A stretch of DNA of 64,000 nt from Selaginella tamariscina. Its lineage: Eukaryota; Streptophyta; Lycopodiopsida; Selaginellales; Selaginellaceae. The DNA lies in contig PUQB01000216.1 of the NCBI GenBank assembly GCA_003024785.1, forward strand, positions 62,001 through 126,000, in the 5' to 3' direction. The position numbers and the translations under genes are program-made. The first letter of the stretch is position 1. Each line of letters begins with the position of its first letter. This document shows, in pieces, positions 47,341-59,375 of this stretch. The notes beneath the pieces were generated by a model. It was given only the letters and a program-made list of their open reading frames with translations. It was not told where the DNA came from and ran no database searches.

Positions 47341-49065
47341 CTAGTAATACTTTTATTAAGTTTTGTGGTTTGGTGCAAGCCCCCATATGTTTAATGTTGA
47401 CTTACTGTGTTTTAAAGGTGTTATGAGCTACATAAGAACTTAATTCATGGACAAGGCATTTATGGGATGGGTTTGGAAGTTCTTCCTCTAACTTAAATAA
47501 ACTCAGGTAGTTCATGCTTAATTCTAACTCATTATACTTTGTGGGACCAATTAAAAAGATCAATTATGATCGGTAATACCTTTTTATTTATGTTTTTCAT
47601 TTTCTAAGGTATGTCATGACTCGTCTTTGGACGGGGTCATCTCGATCATTAATGCGTATTAAAGAAACTCCATTGTGTATTTTATTAACCAAATATGCAT
47701 GTCAATGTGACTATGTAGATTCAAAGTTGTGGAACTTGTCAGACGGAACTCTATAACATGGGTGCTAAAGTCTATTAGTGTCTCTCACCTTTTGAGTTGG
47801 TTGTGATTAATTTGATAGGAAATTTTCACATTTTTTTTTAAAACTAATAAATTATTGTGGTCTCTAATCACGTAATTCATTCATTAGGTAGAGGCTGGTA
47901 TATCAGGCATATTTTTGTTAGATTATGTCATCTTGTAACACTATGGATACTCTTAAATTAATGGTTCAACTTTATTATGCACTTAAGTAGGTGTTAAATA
48001 CTTGTTCGACTCTTCAAATTATCACACAAACTAATGGTTTGATTATAATGATTGAACTAGACATTCAAATGCATAAGCTTTAAAGATGTGAACTTTTAGG
48101 CATACTGATTGGGATTAGTATTTATGGTGTTTGAGGTTTGAATAAGTATTAAAAACTCAATTGGCATTGTATGGATATAACCTGAAAAAATTGCTTAGTG
48201 ATTTTGTTTGTTGTTAAGTTTAGTACATCTTAAGGATTCAGGATGTGCTTAACAATTAATTGTTTACCCTACATCTTTGCATGCAGTCTGCTAAACATTT
48301 TTTATGCTCGTGTGCATCAACAGCTTTTATAATGCATGGCATCGAGCCCCACCATAATATGCAGACACTGATTTAATACTTATACATTTTTTAAAGTTGA
48401 TCAAGCCTTGAAACTAATTTATTACACGAATGCTTCAAAAGGGTTTGGTTCTTAAGTAAATTTCAATAGGATTGGTCTCGTAAAGACAGGATTTTCCACA
48501 CGACTCAGATGAAACAATTCTTGGTTAAAAAAAGATGAAAATGTTTGGACACACCTCAAATGGATTTATTTTATACCAATCCGGAAGTGTAAATAGTATA
48601 TAATATGCATGTGTATATATTTGTATGCAATATACACACGTGATGTGACATGACCTCCCCGTGTTGCATGTGTGCCACGTGACAAGGGAGACCAGATTAT
48701 TCAAAACCTGGTTAACACTCAAATCCAACTCAATGCAAAACCTAGTTGGCATTCTATTTTACGTACGACACAACAATATAATTAGGGTTTCTCCTTACAT
48801 TAAATATTATTATGCTATGTTAATAGAAAAAAATGTATAATTAAAGTTACATCTTCACTTTTGTAGGTTACATATTCTTTCACTAAAAGATTGTTTGATT
48901 ATAGTACTAAGTTTAAAGTAAGAGGCAGAAAATATAAATATTTCTAAAACATTTTGTTTGATTAAACATACATAAGTTACCTTGTACGTGTGGTTACTTT
49001 TCAACTGTATTAAATTTATTATAATTTTATAATCAGGGCATATTTAAAATAACTATAAAATGGTT
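47340..49065. other. AT-rich DNA without a recognisable gene
   Basis: No ORF above 75 codons and no domain. Probably decayed repeats. Confidence 0.35.
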
Positions 49066-49074
49066 AAAAGTTCT

Positions 49075-49185
49075 TCAGCACCAGGACTAAACTGCGAGGG
49101 CGTACTTGGGCTTGGTTGTGCTCTTCGGCTGGGGACGAAGAAGTTTGTCTTTTTAACCACTCGGACCTGTTGACTTTACATGCAA
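49075..49185 (-). pseudogene. tRNA-Ser pseudogene, copy 2
   Basis: The 5' half matches the 29.6-kb tRNA (GTCAACAGGTCCGAGTGGTT). The anticodon arm and variable region have been replaced by unrelated DNA and the T-loop is altered (CGCAGTTTAGTCCTG). Not a functional tRNA. Confidence 0.7.
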
Positions 49186-49534
49186 AAGAGTTGGAAGTTA
49201 CCCTATATATACAGTTGCTGCGATTAATTAGTACATCGAACAGCTATCGTCATATGACATAAGTTTGAATGTATTTACCTTGAGAGACTGAAACTCCTTT
49301 ATGTACTTACTTAGCAGTAATTTAATATTAATTACAAAAACACTGTTTAAATGGAGGCTTCGTCAAGCCCACACTGACTGCGCGCACACCAAACATGAGG
49401 TCTGCCACAAAACATAAACAAAGCATACCTTTTCTCATATACTCGCGAGTATAAATTAATTTCTGCACGAGTACATTACAAGCAATTTGTATACTTACGA
49501 AGCGCTAAAAGAACGCTTGAAAATACCATGGGAG

Positions 49535-49930
49535 ATGATACAAGGGAGCGCATCCAGCACGGTAGCCGCGCCTATCTGGAGTGCATGGAAGGCTGCGTCG
49601 GACTTCTACTCGTTGCACGAGTGGGTTCCGAGCGTGATCGAGTGCTACAGAGCGGAGGAGGATGTGAGATACTGTAAGTCGTATCCAGATAGAGAGGGGA
49701 ATTTTACATGGGTTAAGGAAAGATTAATAATGATTGATAATGAGAATTATAAGCTGTCCTACCAAATAATCGATGGGAATATGGGGCTTGATAACTATAC
49801 TGCAACTATGGAGTTTTCCAGAGTGGATGGTTCCAGGTGTTCTATCCAATGGAAGTTTACAATGAGCTCCACGAGCAGTAAACCAAGGAAGACCAGGAAA
49901 AGTTTCTTGCATATGGCATACAGTGTTTAG
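49535..49930 (+). CDS. SRPBCC/Bet v 1-like protein (lachrymatory-factor-synthase-like, polyketide-cyclase fold)
   Basis: 131 aa from the in-frame ATG. The family is a soluble helix-grip pocket protein that includes MLP/PYL relatives; in plants many members are uncharacterised small-molecule binders. Family blocks are VAAPIWSAWKAASDFYSLHE, WVPSVIECYRAEEDVRYC, WVKERLIMIDNENYKLSYQI, IDGNMGLDNYTATMEF and CSIQWKFTM. The WxKERL and LSYxIIDxNxG pairs are diagnostic. The frame is open back to 49465, and the conserved IPWEMIQGS stretch precedes the ATG, so the ancestral start may have been further upstream and lost. The C-terminal helix is short and basic (KPRKTRKS), shorter than the roughly 150-160 aa usual in the family. 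Its duplicate at 30.1 kb is dead; this copy has no stops. Confidence 0.75.
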   Translation: MIQGSASSTVAAPIWSAWKAASDFYSLHEWVPSVIECYRAEEDVRYCKSYPDREGNFTWVKERLIMIDNENYKLSYQIIDGNMGLDNYTATMEFSRVDGSRCSIQWKFTMSSTSSKPRKTRKSFLHMAYSV

Positions 49931-50049
49931 AGAAGAGAGCACATGTATAATTATATACATGTGTATTCTATAAATGTTTTTTAAAGTTGAATCTGGTGCA
50001 AAAGGTTGTTTATTAGCCGTATTGAAGTTTCATATTGGGTATAATAGAT

Positions 50050-51490
50050 TGTTATGTCTGGAATTTATTGAAATGAAATAGAGCAAGAAATGCTTAACAA
50101 TTTTGATATTTTACTCCCCTTTGGAAAGGGAGGGAGAGCTCTCTTAACATTCTGTATATAAGTAATGGTTTTCCTGAGCTTAAAATTAAAGTATTCAATT
50201 TAAGTTTTTGTAGTCAAATAGAGAGTAATTTCAGTATTTGTGTGCGCGTGCGTGCGCTTGTGTGTTAAGAAGCTACTGCATACTTTCCTATTGAGTTACG
50301 TATCTAACATTAGCGCTGACGTGGATGTAAAGCTACAACTTAAAATATTATATACAAGATGCTATTTGTTTTATTTTATGATTATTTTATTTTGATTATT
50401 TAAATAATGTTATAATAAGGTGGTGTTATTGTAAATTATTTCAGTTGATGTGGCCTTTTAAACTGTCACAAGTGCAGTGTATTATTTATATATAGTTTAT
50501 TTCTAGAGATTATACTATATATGTTATATTGTATTAAAATCACATTACTGATATTAAAACTAAATTTTAAGTTTAAGTAGTTTAATTCTAATTTTGAAAT
50601 TACTAAGGATTTTCATTTTTTTCAAAATTAAATTATGCTGCTGATTTAACATTATAATAATATTAAAATTATAAAATTATATTTTAAACTTAAAATTGAC
50701 AATTAAATTGTTAATGTTCACTATTTCTTCTAATCTCGTTTTACTTTTCCTATAATGATATTATATTTATAAACCACCATAACATATTAATATTAAAATT
50801 ATTTAATAATCTATAAATATTAAATCTTATATAAAAATAAAATATGTTAAATATTCGCAGTGTTATTAACTTAAAACTTAATAGCCATACTAAGACTTAT
50901 TATTTTTTTACACGTGCGAACTAATTAGAATATCCGTTGCATACGTGTCAGAAAACTGTAGTTTTGAATAATATCAATACTGTTTCATTATATTATTAAG
51001 TTTCTAAAACATATTGTATCCTTAAACATACATACATACACCGCGTGTGTGTATACGTTTATAAAATTCAACTGTAGACAAATATCACACTCACTTTTCT
51101 AATGAAATATCTAGAAAACTCAGCACCATGTACGTGTTATCCGTATATAAGACGTGAACAACCACGGAAAAAGCAGAAACACTCAAGTCAGGCAGCCAAT
51201 GGGAGAGCCGAATCACCAAAGATATGCTAAATCCTAAAACCAGCCGCCATTGGCCGATTCCTCATCCACGTGGACTCTGAGCTGGCCGTACGACCACATC
51301 CCGACCGTCCACGATAATATCGGCACTTTTCCCCCAAAAAGCCAACAAGAATCCGGTTTGGATCCTTCTCATCACAGGTAAATTCATTGAGAAAATGTAT
51401 ACATTTTTTTATATAAATAACTAGGGCATTACATACACACAGAATTTTTGAAAATTGATTCCCATATGCATAGAATTCATACATACATCT
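50050..51490. other. AT-rich intergenic DNA, ELF3 upstream region
   Basis: No ORF of interest; 50.3-51.1 kb is very AT-rich. The last 350 bp before ELF3 are GC-richer and contain ACGTG cores (51131, 51269), the G-box-type core bound by light and clock bZIP/bHLH factors. Inference only. Confidence 0.35.
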
Positions 51491-51497
51491 TGGTGAG

Positions 51498-53431
51498 ATG
51501 ACAAGCAAGAGTAAGGGGGAGCGGCCGAAGCCGGAGCGCCCACAGTCACGGTAAGCAACTTGCTGCATCCACAGAGCCTCTGTTTCCTCGGGTCCACGTT
51601 AGCGAGACAAGAAACGGGCCTAAGGCGCCTCCACGCAATAAGATGGCTCTATACGAGCAGCTCACAATTCCTTCACACCACTTCCTGCAGCCACAACAAC
51701 AGCCGGTGTGGCCTCCAGTAAATCCATCCCAGGTAATGCTTGTAGTGAATGACTTAAATCACTTCTTAACTCAATCCACACGGTTTTTAGTACGTTTGAG
51801 TCCTGCAGGAGTACCTGATTGTTATCTGCTCGTGATTGCAGGGAACATGTACTTAAAACTCGTTTGGATATCTTGCAGTATGCCGCCGGGAACTGCTACT
51901 ACGGTGTGGTAGCCGAGCAGAACAAACCTGAGCAAGAGGTGGACAGGGAGTTACAGAGGGTACCTAAGGTGGTGTTACCATCCGAGGAAGCCCCTGTAAC
52001 TAAGCCAGCGTCTCAGCAGCCAGTGAGAGCAAGAGAGCTTCCATATAATAACAATAAGAGAGTCCGCAACGAAGATGATTTCGCGGTACCCACCTACAGA
52101 GACACCGGGAAGAACGTGGCTAGCACGGCATCTACTAAACACGTGGAGAAGCGCACTAATAACCAGAATAGCTCGAGTAACATCTGTGGGAGCACGGCAG
52201 GTTCTGATAATAATACTGATGCTCATGAGGAACAGATTCACAGCGGTGACTCAAGTGCCTCAATCGTTGATTCGATTCGGAAGATCTCGGCTAGAGATGT
52301 TATCGGGGCCGTTGGTGAGAAACAGTTTTGGAAAACACGTAAAAATCTACTCAGGTACGACAAAAACCACACATGTATAGTTTAATGATTGTTTTTGTTC
52401 AGGCAGCAACGAATATTTGCGGCACAGGTTTTTGAATTACACCGGGTACTAAAGGTAAGTAACTAGCAGTATATGTACATAATGTATATTCTTCGTATAT
52501 TGTGTATCAGGTGCAACACTTGCTAGCAAAATCTCCAAAGCTTCTTCTGGACCCAGACAGCAATCACATACCACTCCTGGAAGCCCCTCAGCCGTCGTCA
52601 AGACCGAGCCGAGTACCTTCCCTACCGGTAAGGCAGGAAAGAACCCGAGTCAGGGCGTCATCGCCGCCACAGCAGAAACCTGGCAGTCAGAACACTGCAA
52701 GACAGTCAACCGAACCTTTGAAGGAGAGGTCCCACCAACACACAGTGTCCACGCAGCAGCAGCAACACACAGCGGTGTCCACACAACAGCAGCAGCAGCA
52801 GCAGGAAACACCCATGCAGTACCCTCACCCCTTACCTGGTGGCTTCCCAGCTCCAGCACCAGCGACCAGTTCATGGGCATACCCCGGAATGAACCAGTGG
52901 ACAATGGTTCCAGCTTCGCACTATGTACTTCACCCCACAGCGTACCAGCCAATCTTTGGTGCACCGAGCGGGTACGAAATGTACCCCATGCCGAGACCGG
53001 CAGAAATACCAATGTACTGGCAGCAACAACAACAACAGCAAGCTATGTATCACCCTCAGTCACCGGGGTGGTACACTTTGCCACCGCAATACTACAATCC
53101 CGCTACCATGAAGGTACCATTGTCCACGGGTTCCACTGTCATGTCCCCCGCCCCGGGACTGGAAGGTGCACCGGGTTACAAATTTGGTTCGGTCCAGAAC
53201 AGTGACCTCTCCTCGATCGCACATAGCTCGGAACATCAGACACAGACTAAGAAGAACAACAACAACAACAACCACGTCACTGCTGGCTTCTCCTTCCTGA
53301 GCCCTCCGTCAGACAGGCACATGCATCATCTGGAGAGTCGAGGAGGTATGAAGGTTGTACCTCGAGCTGTAATGGCTACACCAGAGTCGGCAGCCGGCAT
53401 ACTTAAGTCGATCCAGCGGGAGAGAAACTGA
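51498..53431 (+). CDS. ELF3: EARLY FLOWERING 3-like evening-complex scaffold, 539 aa in five exons
   Basis: ELF3 is the scaffold of the evening complex (with ELF4 and LUX), a nuclear transcriptional repressor that gates clock, light and temperature signals. Exons: 51498-51510, 51575-51732, 51879-52354, 52403-52454 and 52511-53431; every junction is GT-AG and in phase. Block 1 is PLFPRVHVSETRNGPKAPPR followed by NKMALYEQLTIPS. Block 2 is NEDDFAVPTY. Block 3 is DVIGAVGEKQFWKTRKNLLR, then QQRIFAAQVFELHRVLKVQH and LLAKSPKLLLD. Block 4 at the C-terminus is GGMKVVPRAV plus ESAAGILKSIQRERN. Between blocks 3 and 4 lies a Gln/Pro/Tyr-rich, prion-like stretch with three polyQ runs and a polyN run, the region linked to temperature sensing in Arabidopsis. 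It is shorter than Arabidopsis ELF3 (695 aa). The 13-nt first exon is inferred from phase. A downstream intron (53456-53515) may lie in the 3' UTR; AATAAA occurs at about 53640. Confidence 0.92.
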
Positions 53432-53456
53432 TATGTACTAAGTACTACTTTACGGT

Positions 53457-53482
53457 GAGTTATATATATATATATATATAGA
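53457..53482. repeat. (TA)n in putative ELF3 3'-UTR intron
   Basis: The tract directly follows a good donor (ACGGTGAGT). The next acceptor-like TTGTCACAG ends at 53515. Confidence 0.7.
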
Positions 53483-53937
53483 TATCTTTTTTAAATTATT
53501 ATTTAAATTGTCACAGATAATGGCATCGTGAGATTCTTTTCTTCCATAAAGTGGTACTACTTTGGAAGTCTAGGCTGGCGATCGAGACTCAAGCTTGGAT
53601 TTGATTTTATAATTAACAGTACTAACTTCTTGTTCGACTTAATAAAACACTACGATTAACACGTACAAGATGATCGAATTATGATGATGCTTAACTACCC
53701 GAGAGAGCAGTGTTAGGAACTGTACATTTCTTGTTAACTAAAATAGCCTCTCAAAAACAACAAAAATTAACCACCGGTCACAGTACCTCTATCGATTTGG
53801 AAGACGAACCTGAGAAAAACTTTGAAACCTTACCGGGCCGGGTCCGATATGTAATACGGGAACGAAGCCGGTCACGGTCGCTCCGGTTGCTCTCGGATGC
53901 AGCGGAGTTGAAGGAGCGCTCCTTGTGAAATCCCCTG

Positions 53938-54558
53938 TTAAGGAAACTGCTCTGTTTTTCCTGATTCCACATTCTTCTTCGCGTCGGCCGTGATCGCCGG
54001 TCTTGTTACCGGTGGGGTGGATTTCTTCCCGAACAAGCTCTTCAGGAAACTGGAGGAGGAGGAGGAGGAGGAGGAAGATTTTTGAGAATCGTCGTTCTGG
54101 GAGTGACACCGCTTGGTACCACCACCGAAGAAATCCCTGAATCGTCTTGAGTTTCTGCCTCTGGGCGGGTAGGAAGAGGATTTCTGTGTGGTACTCGGCT
54201 TGGCATTCACCGGATCTATATACGGACTCGGTGGAGCCGATCCTCCGCGTCGGAACATTATGTTCAGGTCCTTGACCATGGCCATACGCGAAACCGGCTC
54301 CAGTGGCAGCATTTTCCCGTTGTAGAAGAGATCATCGGCGGGATTCTCGTTGTCTTCGTTCGTGGGCGGTGCGAATTCGAATTCGGACGACGACCTTGCC
54401 GGACTGGGACTTCGACTACTACTTACTGCACCTGTATCTCTCTCCATACCGCCACTATGATGATCTCTCAGGAAATTCGTGAACGACGCGCGGCGTGTCG
54501 GATTCGAGCTGCCCAGAAACAAATCCGAATGCTGATTGTGGAGATCTCCTGTCCCCAT
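53938..54558 (-). CDS. DUF1645 / MAKR-like plant protein
   Basis: A single-exon protein of 206 aa. The family signature is SSEFEFAPP followed by ADDLFYNGKMLPL, shared by DUF1645 proteins and membrane-associated kinase regulators, which bind plasma membrane and receptor kinases through basic regions. The sequence is Ser/Arg-rich and mostly disordered. A basic block (RNSRRFRDFFGGGTKRCHS), a run of ten serines and LKSLFGKK near the end fit a membrane-tethering tail. The start is the first Met of the frame; the TAA stop is clear. Role in receptor signalling is inferred from the family only. Tail-to-tail with ELF3, about 0.5 kb apart. Confidence 0.78.
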   Translation of the reverse strand: MGTGDLHNQHSDLFLGSSNPTRRASFTNFLRDHHSGGMERDTGAVSSSRSPSPARSSSEFEFAPPTNEDNENPADDLFYNGKMLPLEPVSRMAMVKDLNIMFRRGGSAPPSPYIDPVNAKPSTTQKSSSYPPRGRNSRRFRDFFGGGTKRCHSQNDDSQKSSSSSSSSSSFLKSLFGKKSTPPVTRPAITADAKKNVESGKTEQFP

Positions 54559-54559
54559 T

Positions 54560-56590
54560 TCTCAGCAATATAAGAAACCTAAGACTTGTACACAAAGTTT
54601 CCCCCCCTTCCTCACACAGTCACTCTGTTTGTCTTCGGACACACGGTAACTGAGATTCTCTGGAGCTTCTAAGACGATGTACGTGGAAGCTTCGCAATCT
54701 TACCCGGTCAGATCGTGCGATCGAATTGACTGCACGTCTCCGTGTTGCCAACGGTCCAGATGCGGCCACGTTGACAGATATTGTTTATCCACCACATAGT
54801 CAATATCGTCGTGAGAAGATATGTATATGTGTGAAGTTTGAAATATAATTAAAAAGGATACATTTATTTATTATTGTTTCAGTGGTTGGATCTGTCTTTG
54901 AGTTGTCAGATTCACACTGATTGACAAGACAATAAAAGTAACTTTTTGTTTTAATTTATGTTCTATTTAATTAACTAATTATTTAAAACTCAAACCAAGA
55001 ACAAGCGCAGAGAAATAAACACAGATTTTTTGTTTTAATTGTTTCTAATTAACTAATTATTTAAACTCAAACCATAATGACGCCAAGCATAGAAATCCCA
55101 ATTATAATTAACTTAAACCATGCAGTAAGTTATTTAATTAATATGGTTGACTATAACATTAGGTAGTATCCTAGTCTAGCCCATTAGCATGTGATATACA
55201 ACCTGCATCAAATTGTTTTACATTTAGTTTTCTCAAAGCAATATTTGCAGATCTACTTATATTATAATATAATATATTATTGAAATCTGCTCATTACAAT
55301 ATCTATATACAGATAGTCCGTGTATATATAATTTAAATTTAATAAAGTTATTAAGTGTATAACATTAACCTTGTTAAACATTCTCAATGTTTTATACAGA
55401 GAGATTAGATGTTCCAACCAAAAGGGAATAAAACTCACGTGGCCCCTGCCACGCCAAGAATAAATGTCCCACCACACGATTGTAAATTAAAAAAATAAAA
55501 AATATTTAAAAAATATTAAAAAAATAATTGTATTTTACTCATAAGACAAAAAAGTCAAATAGAAGATCTGGATCGATCCTCCATCAAAAATAAAAATCAC
55601 TAAGGTCATGTGTTAAGTAGAAAATAAGAGGTTATTTTGTATTTAATTCAATTTTTTATTTAATAAAAAATATTTTTTTGTTTTTAAAACTTCTGCAAGT
55701 GGAACACCCTTTTTCCACTAGGACCTTAGTATTTTCAAAGCATTTGGTAGAAAAGTTGGTACTACACACACGTGGCCCATTGATAAACGCACCCACTGCC
55801 TGTCTACAAATATTACTATAGAATACATATGCACACTGTGTGTGTGTGTGTGCGTGAGAAAGGTAAAAGTCGTATACAAAAAGAAAGTTCTGCGGCAAAC
55901 AAGGTCATAAGACAAAATATGACTTTTAAAAACTTTTGAATTATTATTTGATTATATACTTAAGTTTTAGATTGAAAATTAATTAAATTAAATTGAAATA
56001 AAAAATAATGCTTTCACTCTGAGGTGTTACAAAGATATAGTACGTTCGTTACAATGTATTTTAACAACTAGATAAGGTTGCATTATAGTTAATAATAACA
56101 GTATTAAATGTTTCCGTTAGCGGTGTTAAGGAATCTTTCAAATAGTTAAGGACACAATTACCGACAACACTTAACGGCGCCGTTATCTCAAGACGCGACT
56201 GTCGTCATTCCCGTAGCAGAAAGACCTTATTACGTGTCATAGCTGCATCGGTCAGATGGGAGTAAATCCTGACCGATGCGTGGAAGAAAAGTTTCCGTTT
56301 GGGAATGTCCATGGGGGCTGTAATGTATGTATTTTTTGTAGCCTCGTGATGCGCTTTTCACCTCTTTTCTTGTTCTTGGATCTGATTCTCGCACGCTGCC
56401 AGGAGATTTTCGCATCCGTATTGAAGATTTCTCACAGATAAGTGTATTTCGATCATGCATTCTTCTGATTGATGATCTACGGCATTGCCCGAAGAAGATT
56501 CATACATTTCTAGGGTAGAAATCCATGTTCTTGGAGCGGATTGCAGCCTGTCCGGAGCTTGATTCATGTTCTTGAGAGAAGCCGAGAAGG
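54560..56590. other. Intergenic DNA
   Basis: The DUF1645 upstream region (54560-54800) is moderately GC-rich. The rest is AT-rich, with a (GT)n tract at about 55837-55853 and no recognisable gene. The minus-strand ORFs at 55656-55915 and 56230-56651 look like chance frames or antisense to a 5' leader. Confidence 0.35.
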
Positions 56591-56596
56591 TAGAGT

Positions 56597-57559
56597 ATGG
56601 CGCCAGCTTGCGGAAGGCATCCGGCTCACAACGGAGTCGGACTATGTGCATGGTGTCTCAGGGAGCGGCTCATGGAGCTCCGCATGGAGGAGTTGAACAC
56701 TGTTGAGGAGAGGATCTGGTGAAGATATCGACGCTCATTGGGTCGGACAAAGATGAACAGGAGTCGACGACCACTTTCGCATCCATACTGCAGCGAACGC
56801 ATTCTTGGTCCAGCTCCAGGCAGGGATTTCTACACGAGAACAAGAGGATTGTGAGTGGGAAGGACCTGGAGAATCTGGCAGAGAAGCTCGAGTCGTCTCC
56901 TTCTACAAAGCGGCATTACAAGGCCTCCTCGTGGCCGGAGATCGAGTCCCAGAAGCAGTCCGATCCCACCAGAGTCGGCTCGTGGTTTGCGTCTCTGTTC
57001 AAGGGTAAGAGGCTGTTCGGTCTGGGCAAGAAGAAGAAATGTGTGAAGGAGGATGCTTCAGAATTCTCCGAGCAACCAAGCAGTGGTATCTCGGACTTTC
57101 AGAGTCCGAACAGGTTCGTGAGCAGCAGGGTTTCCGACTACAATCTGGCAAAGCTCAACCGTGTAAGGTCAGTAAACAGCAGGCAGAAGCAGCATCCATC
57201 GAAACCATGGAGCTCGACACCACTGAGGAAGTTTATCAGTAGGAGATCAGAGAATCCCTCGCTCCAGGAGGAGGAGGAGAAGAACACCACCAACAACATA
57301 TCTTCTCCAAAGAGATTTCATCCGTCACCGGCTTTTCCTGTAACACACGCATACGGCGTTCTACAGAGACTACGGCTCCTCGTGGAGTCTCCATTCGAGT
57401 CCGATGCCGGGCACCAGCAGTAACTTCAACAAGAGCACCAGGTACCAGCCTAACCACCGGTTTCACCTCGGCTCCTCCCCGTTTCACTCCCCCGGAGGCA
57501 ACACGTGGAATTTCTACCTGACGCCTCTTCGGCCGTCGAGGACCCGGCATCGGACGTGA
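56597..57559 (+). CDS. Plant protein with N-terminal Cys/His knuckle and C-terminal FYLTPLRPSR motif; frame-broken
   Basis: The first 43 codons give ACGRHPAHNGVGLCAWCLRE followed by RLMEL, the C-x2-H-P ... C-x2-C-L-R-E-R-L knuckle of an unnamed plant family (also seen in DUF740/OCTOPUS-like proteins). The main frame (56719-57423) is basic and Ser-rich, with SWFASLFKGKRLFGLGKKKK. The C-terminus in a third frame reads GNTWNFYLTPLRPSRTR, the usual family ending. The three parts lie in three frames: one-base changes are needed near 56717 and near 57345. With all parts in order and little else wrong, these may be sequence errors; if real, it is a young pseudogene. Family role is unknown, possibly membrane/polarity-associated. 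Confidence 0.6.
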
Positions 57560-58710
57560 GGCAATCCGTAGTTCAGTCCGGTGTCATTTTCTGAGGATTC
57601 TTCGGCATGGAAAAGGTACGTACGTGGGACAAGTATTTGTTTAGCTAAACAACTCAAGTGATTAGTTAATTAACAAACAGGGAGGGAGTTTTTTTGAAGC
57701 CGGCCTGTCTTGTATATTCATCCATTTTATAAACTTTTATAGCATTTAACACAGAATTATACTTTATTAAATTATTAATTATTATCTTTTTATTTATATG
57801 TGATATTGTCAATGGAACATTAGAATATACACTGAAGATTTGTCAAAACATTATGTTTTCTGTTTGAAAAATTCAATCGGTGTCTCTCAAATACATATAT
57901 AAATATGCGTGTGCGTACGTCTTATGTGAAGCTGACCACTGTTGTGTTCCGGACATATCCATACAGGTGTGTGTGTGTGTGCGTGTGTGTGCGGATTCGG
58001 CCGATTAATAAGTTTGGCAGGGGAAAGGGCAGAAAGGTTGGACAGTTACGCGTAATCTGCATGACTGTGAAGCATTGAGTGTAGGGGAAAAGGGCAGAAT
58101 GACAAGGTGCAAAAAGGGTGGTGGGGCATTTTTGATAACTTACACAAAGAAAAAGGGTGAGCAATCAACGCCTCGTTGAGGGGTCCATGTCTTTGTGCTG
58201 ATACGGGCAGATTTCACTCACACACCACACCTCTATATGTCAATATTATATTTTTCCCATGTATATGATTGATAACATGTCATGGTAGCAAATCTCTCGT
58301 ACCCACGTAATGAATAACGGATTGAAGTATTTAGATTAATAACATTTTCATTAAAATAAGCATTTAAAATGAAAATTATATTTTTAAACTTTAACTTTTT
58401 TAATATATTTTATATTATAGCAATTTAAAAATATTTATGAAAGAATAAATAAAATTTAAAATATAAGTACAATATATATATCATTTTAATGAAAATATGA
58501 TAAATGTAAATATTTTTTTAAATAATATTCAGTTTAATTTTAATCTAAAAAATATCTCTTTAGGTTTAAACCTCCGATGCTTGTTTATCATCGAGAATAT
58601 TCCAGAACATTTAACCCTAGTTTTAAAGTGAATATTCGAAGCATAATTGGTGGTCTATTTTTTTAATTATATAAATAGTCATATGCCTAAAGTTAAAAGT
58701 TAAAAATTGG
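57560..58710. other. Intergenic DNA with (GT)n
   Basis: (GT)n at 57966-57991; 58240-58560 is very AT-rich. No gene seen. Confidence 0.4.
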
Positions 58711-58715
58711 TCACA

Positions 58716-59240
58716 ATGGGAAGAAGCAAGATATGCTATGGAATTTATAGAGGATCCCAAAAAGAAGGACCACGATAAAGAAACGACTCCAAGGCTTTAA
58801 AAAGAAAGCGCAAGAGTTACATATATTAACAGGAGCACGTATACACTTCCGAGCGCTGTACGAGGGCCACGTGTACGAGTACGATAGTGAGCTACCCGAG
58901 GAGAATAAACAAGAGGATTATATACAAACATGAAATAATAAAACATCATGACAGGGATGGAGAAATTATACGTGGCACAGATGACAGGGATGTAGAAATT
59001 ATATGTGGCTCAGACGATTGGGATATACATGAAGATGAAGGGGATGAGTCGGATGATGATGAGGACAGTGACATGGATTTTTTTCGATATGCGAATGCTG
59101 AGGTGGGAACCAGTGGGCAACTATACACATATGATGCTAATGCTGATGTGGAATTTGCTCCATCTTTTCAGCCTATTCAGAGGTACTATAGCTTTGAATA
59201 TGAAGATGACGTGGATAGCTACCTGAATATTCCAGGTTAA
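58716..59240 (+). pseudogene. M-type (type I) MADS-box locus 1, frame-broken
   Basis: The pieces follow the MADS order: MGRSKICY, then EFIEDPKKKD (next frame), then TIKKRLQGFKKKAQELHILT plus GARIHFRALYEGHVYEYDSE (third frame). These match the MADS DNA-binding helix, the KR-x2-GLKKKAxEL dimer helix and the following beta strands. A long acidic tail (58887-59240, for example DEDSDMDFFRYANAEVGTSG) continues in yet another frame and ends at a TAA. M-type MADS proteins are nuclear transcription factors of gametophyte and seed tissues in flowering plants. At least three frame changes separate the pieces. Either decayed or containing unrecognised introns/indels. Confidence 0.6.
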
Positions 59241-59375
59241 GCTTGCTTTAAATTTAATTTCATGGCATTTTTTAAATTTAAAATACAGATCAATCTGTGA
59301 ATAAATCGAACAGCTGAGTTTTGTACACGTCAGCGCAACCGTTGGGGAAAGACGCGGGAGAAAAGATTCGAAGGT

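Noticed and set aside
51227-51568. Minus-strand ORF of 113 aa over the ELF3 start
   Set aside because: It crosses the ELF3 promoter and first exon antisense; the conserved protein is on the plus strand.
52650-53275. Several ORFs overlapping ELF3 exon 5 in other frames
   Set aside because: Shadows of the repetitive Gln/Pro-rich coding region.
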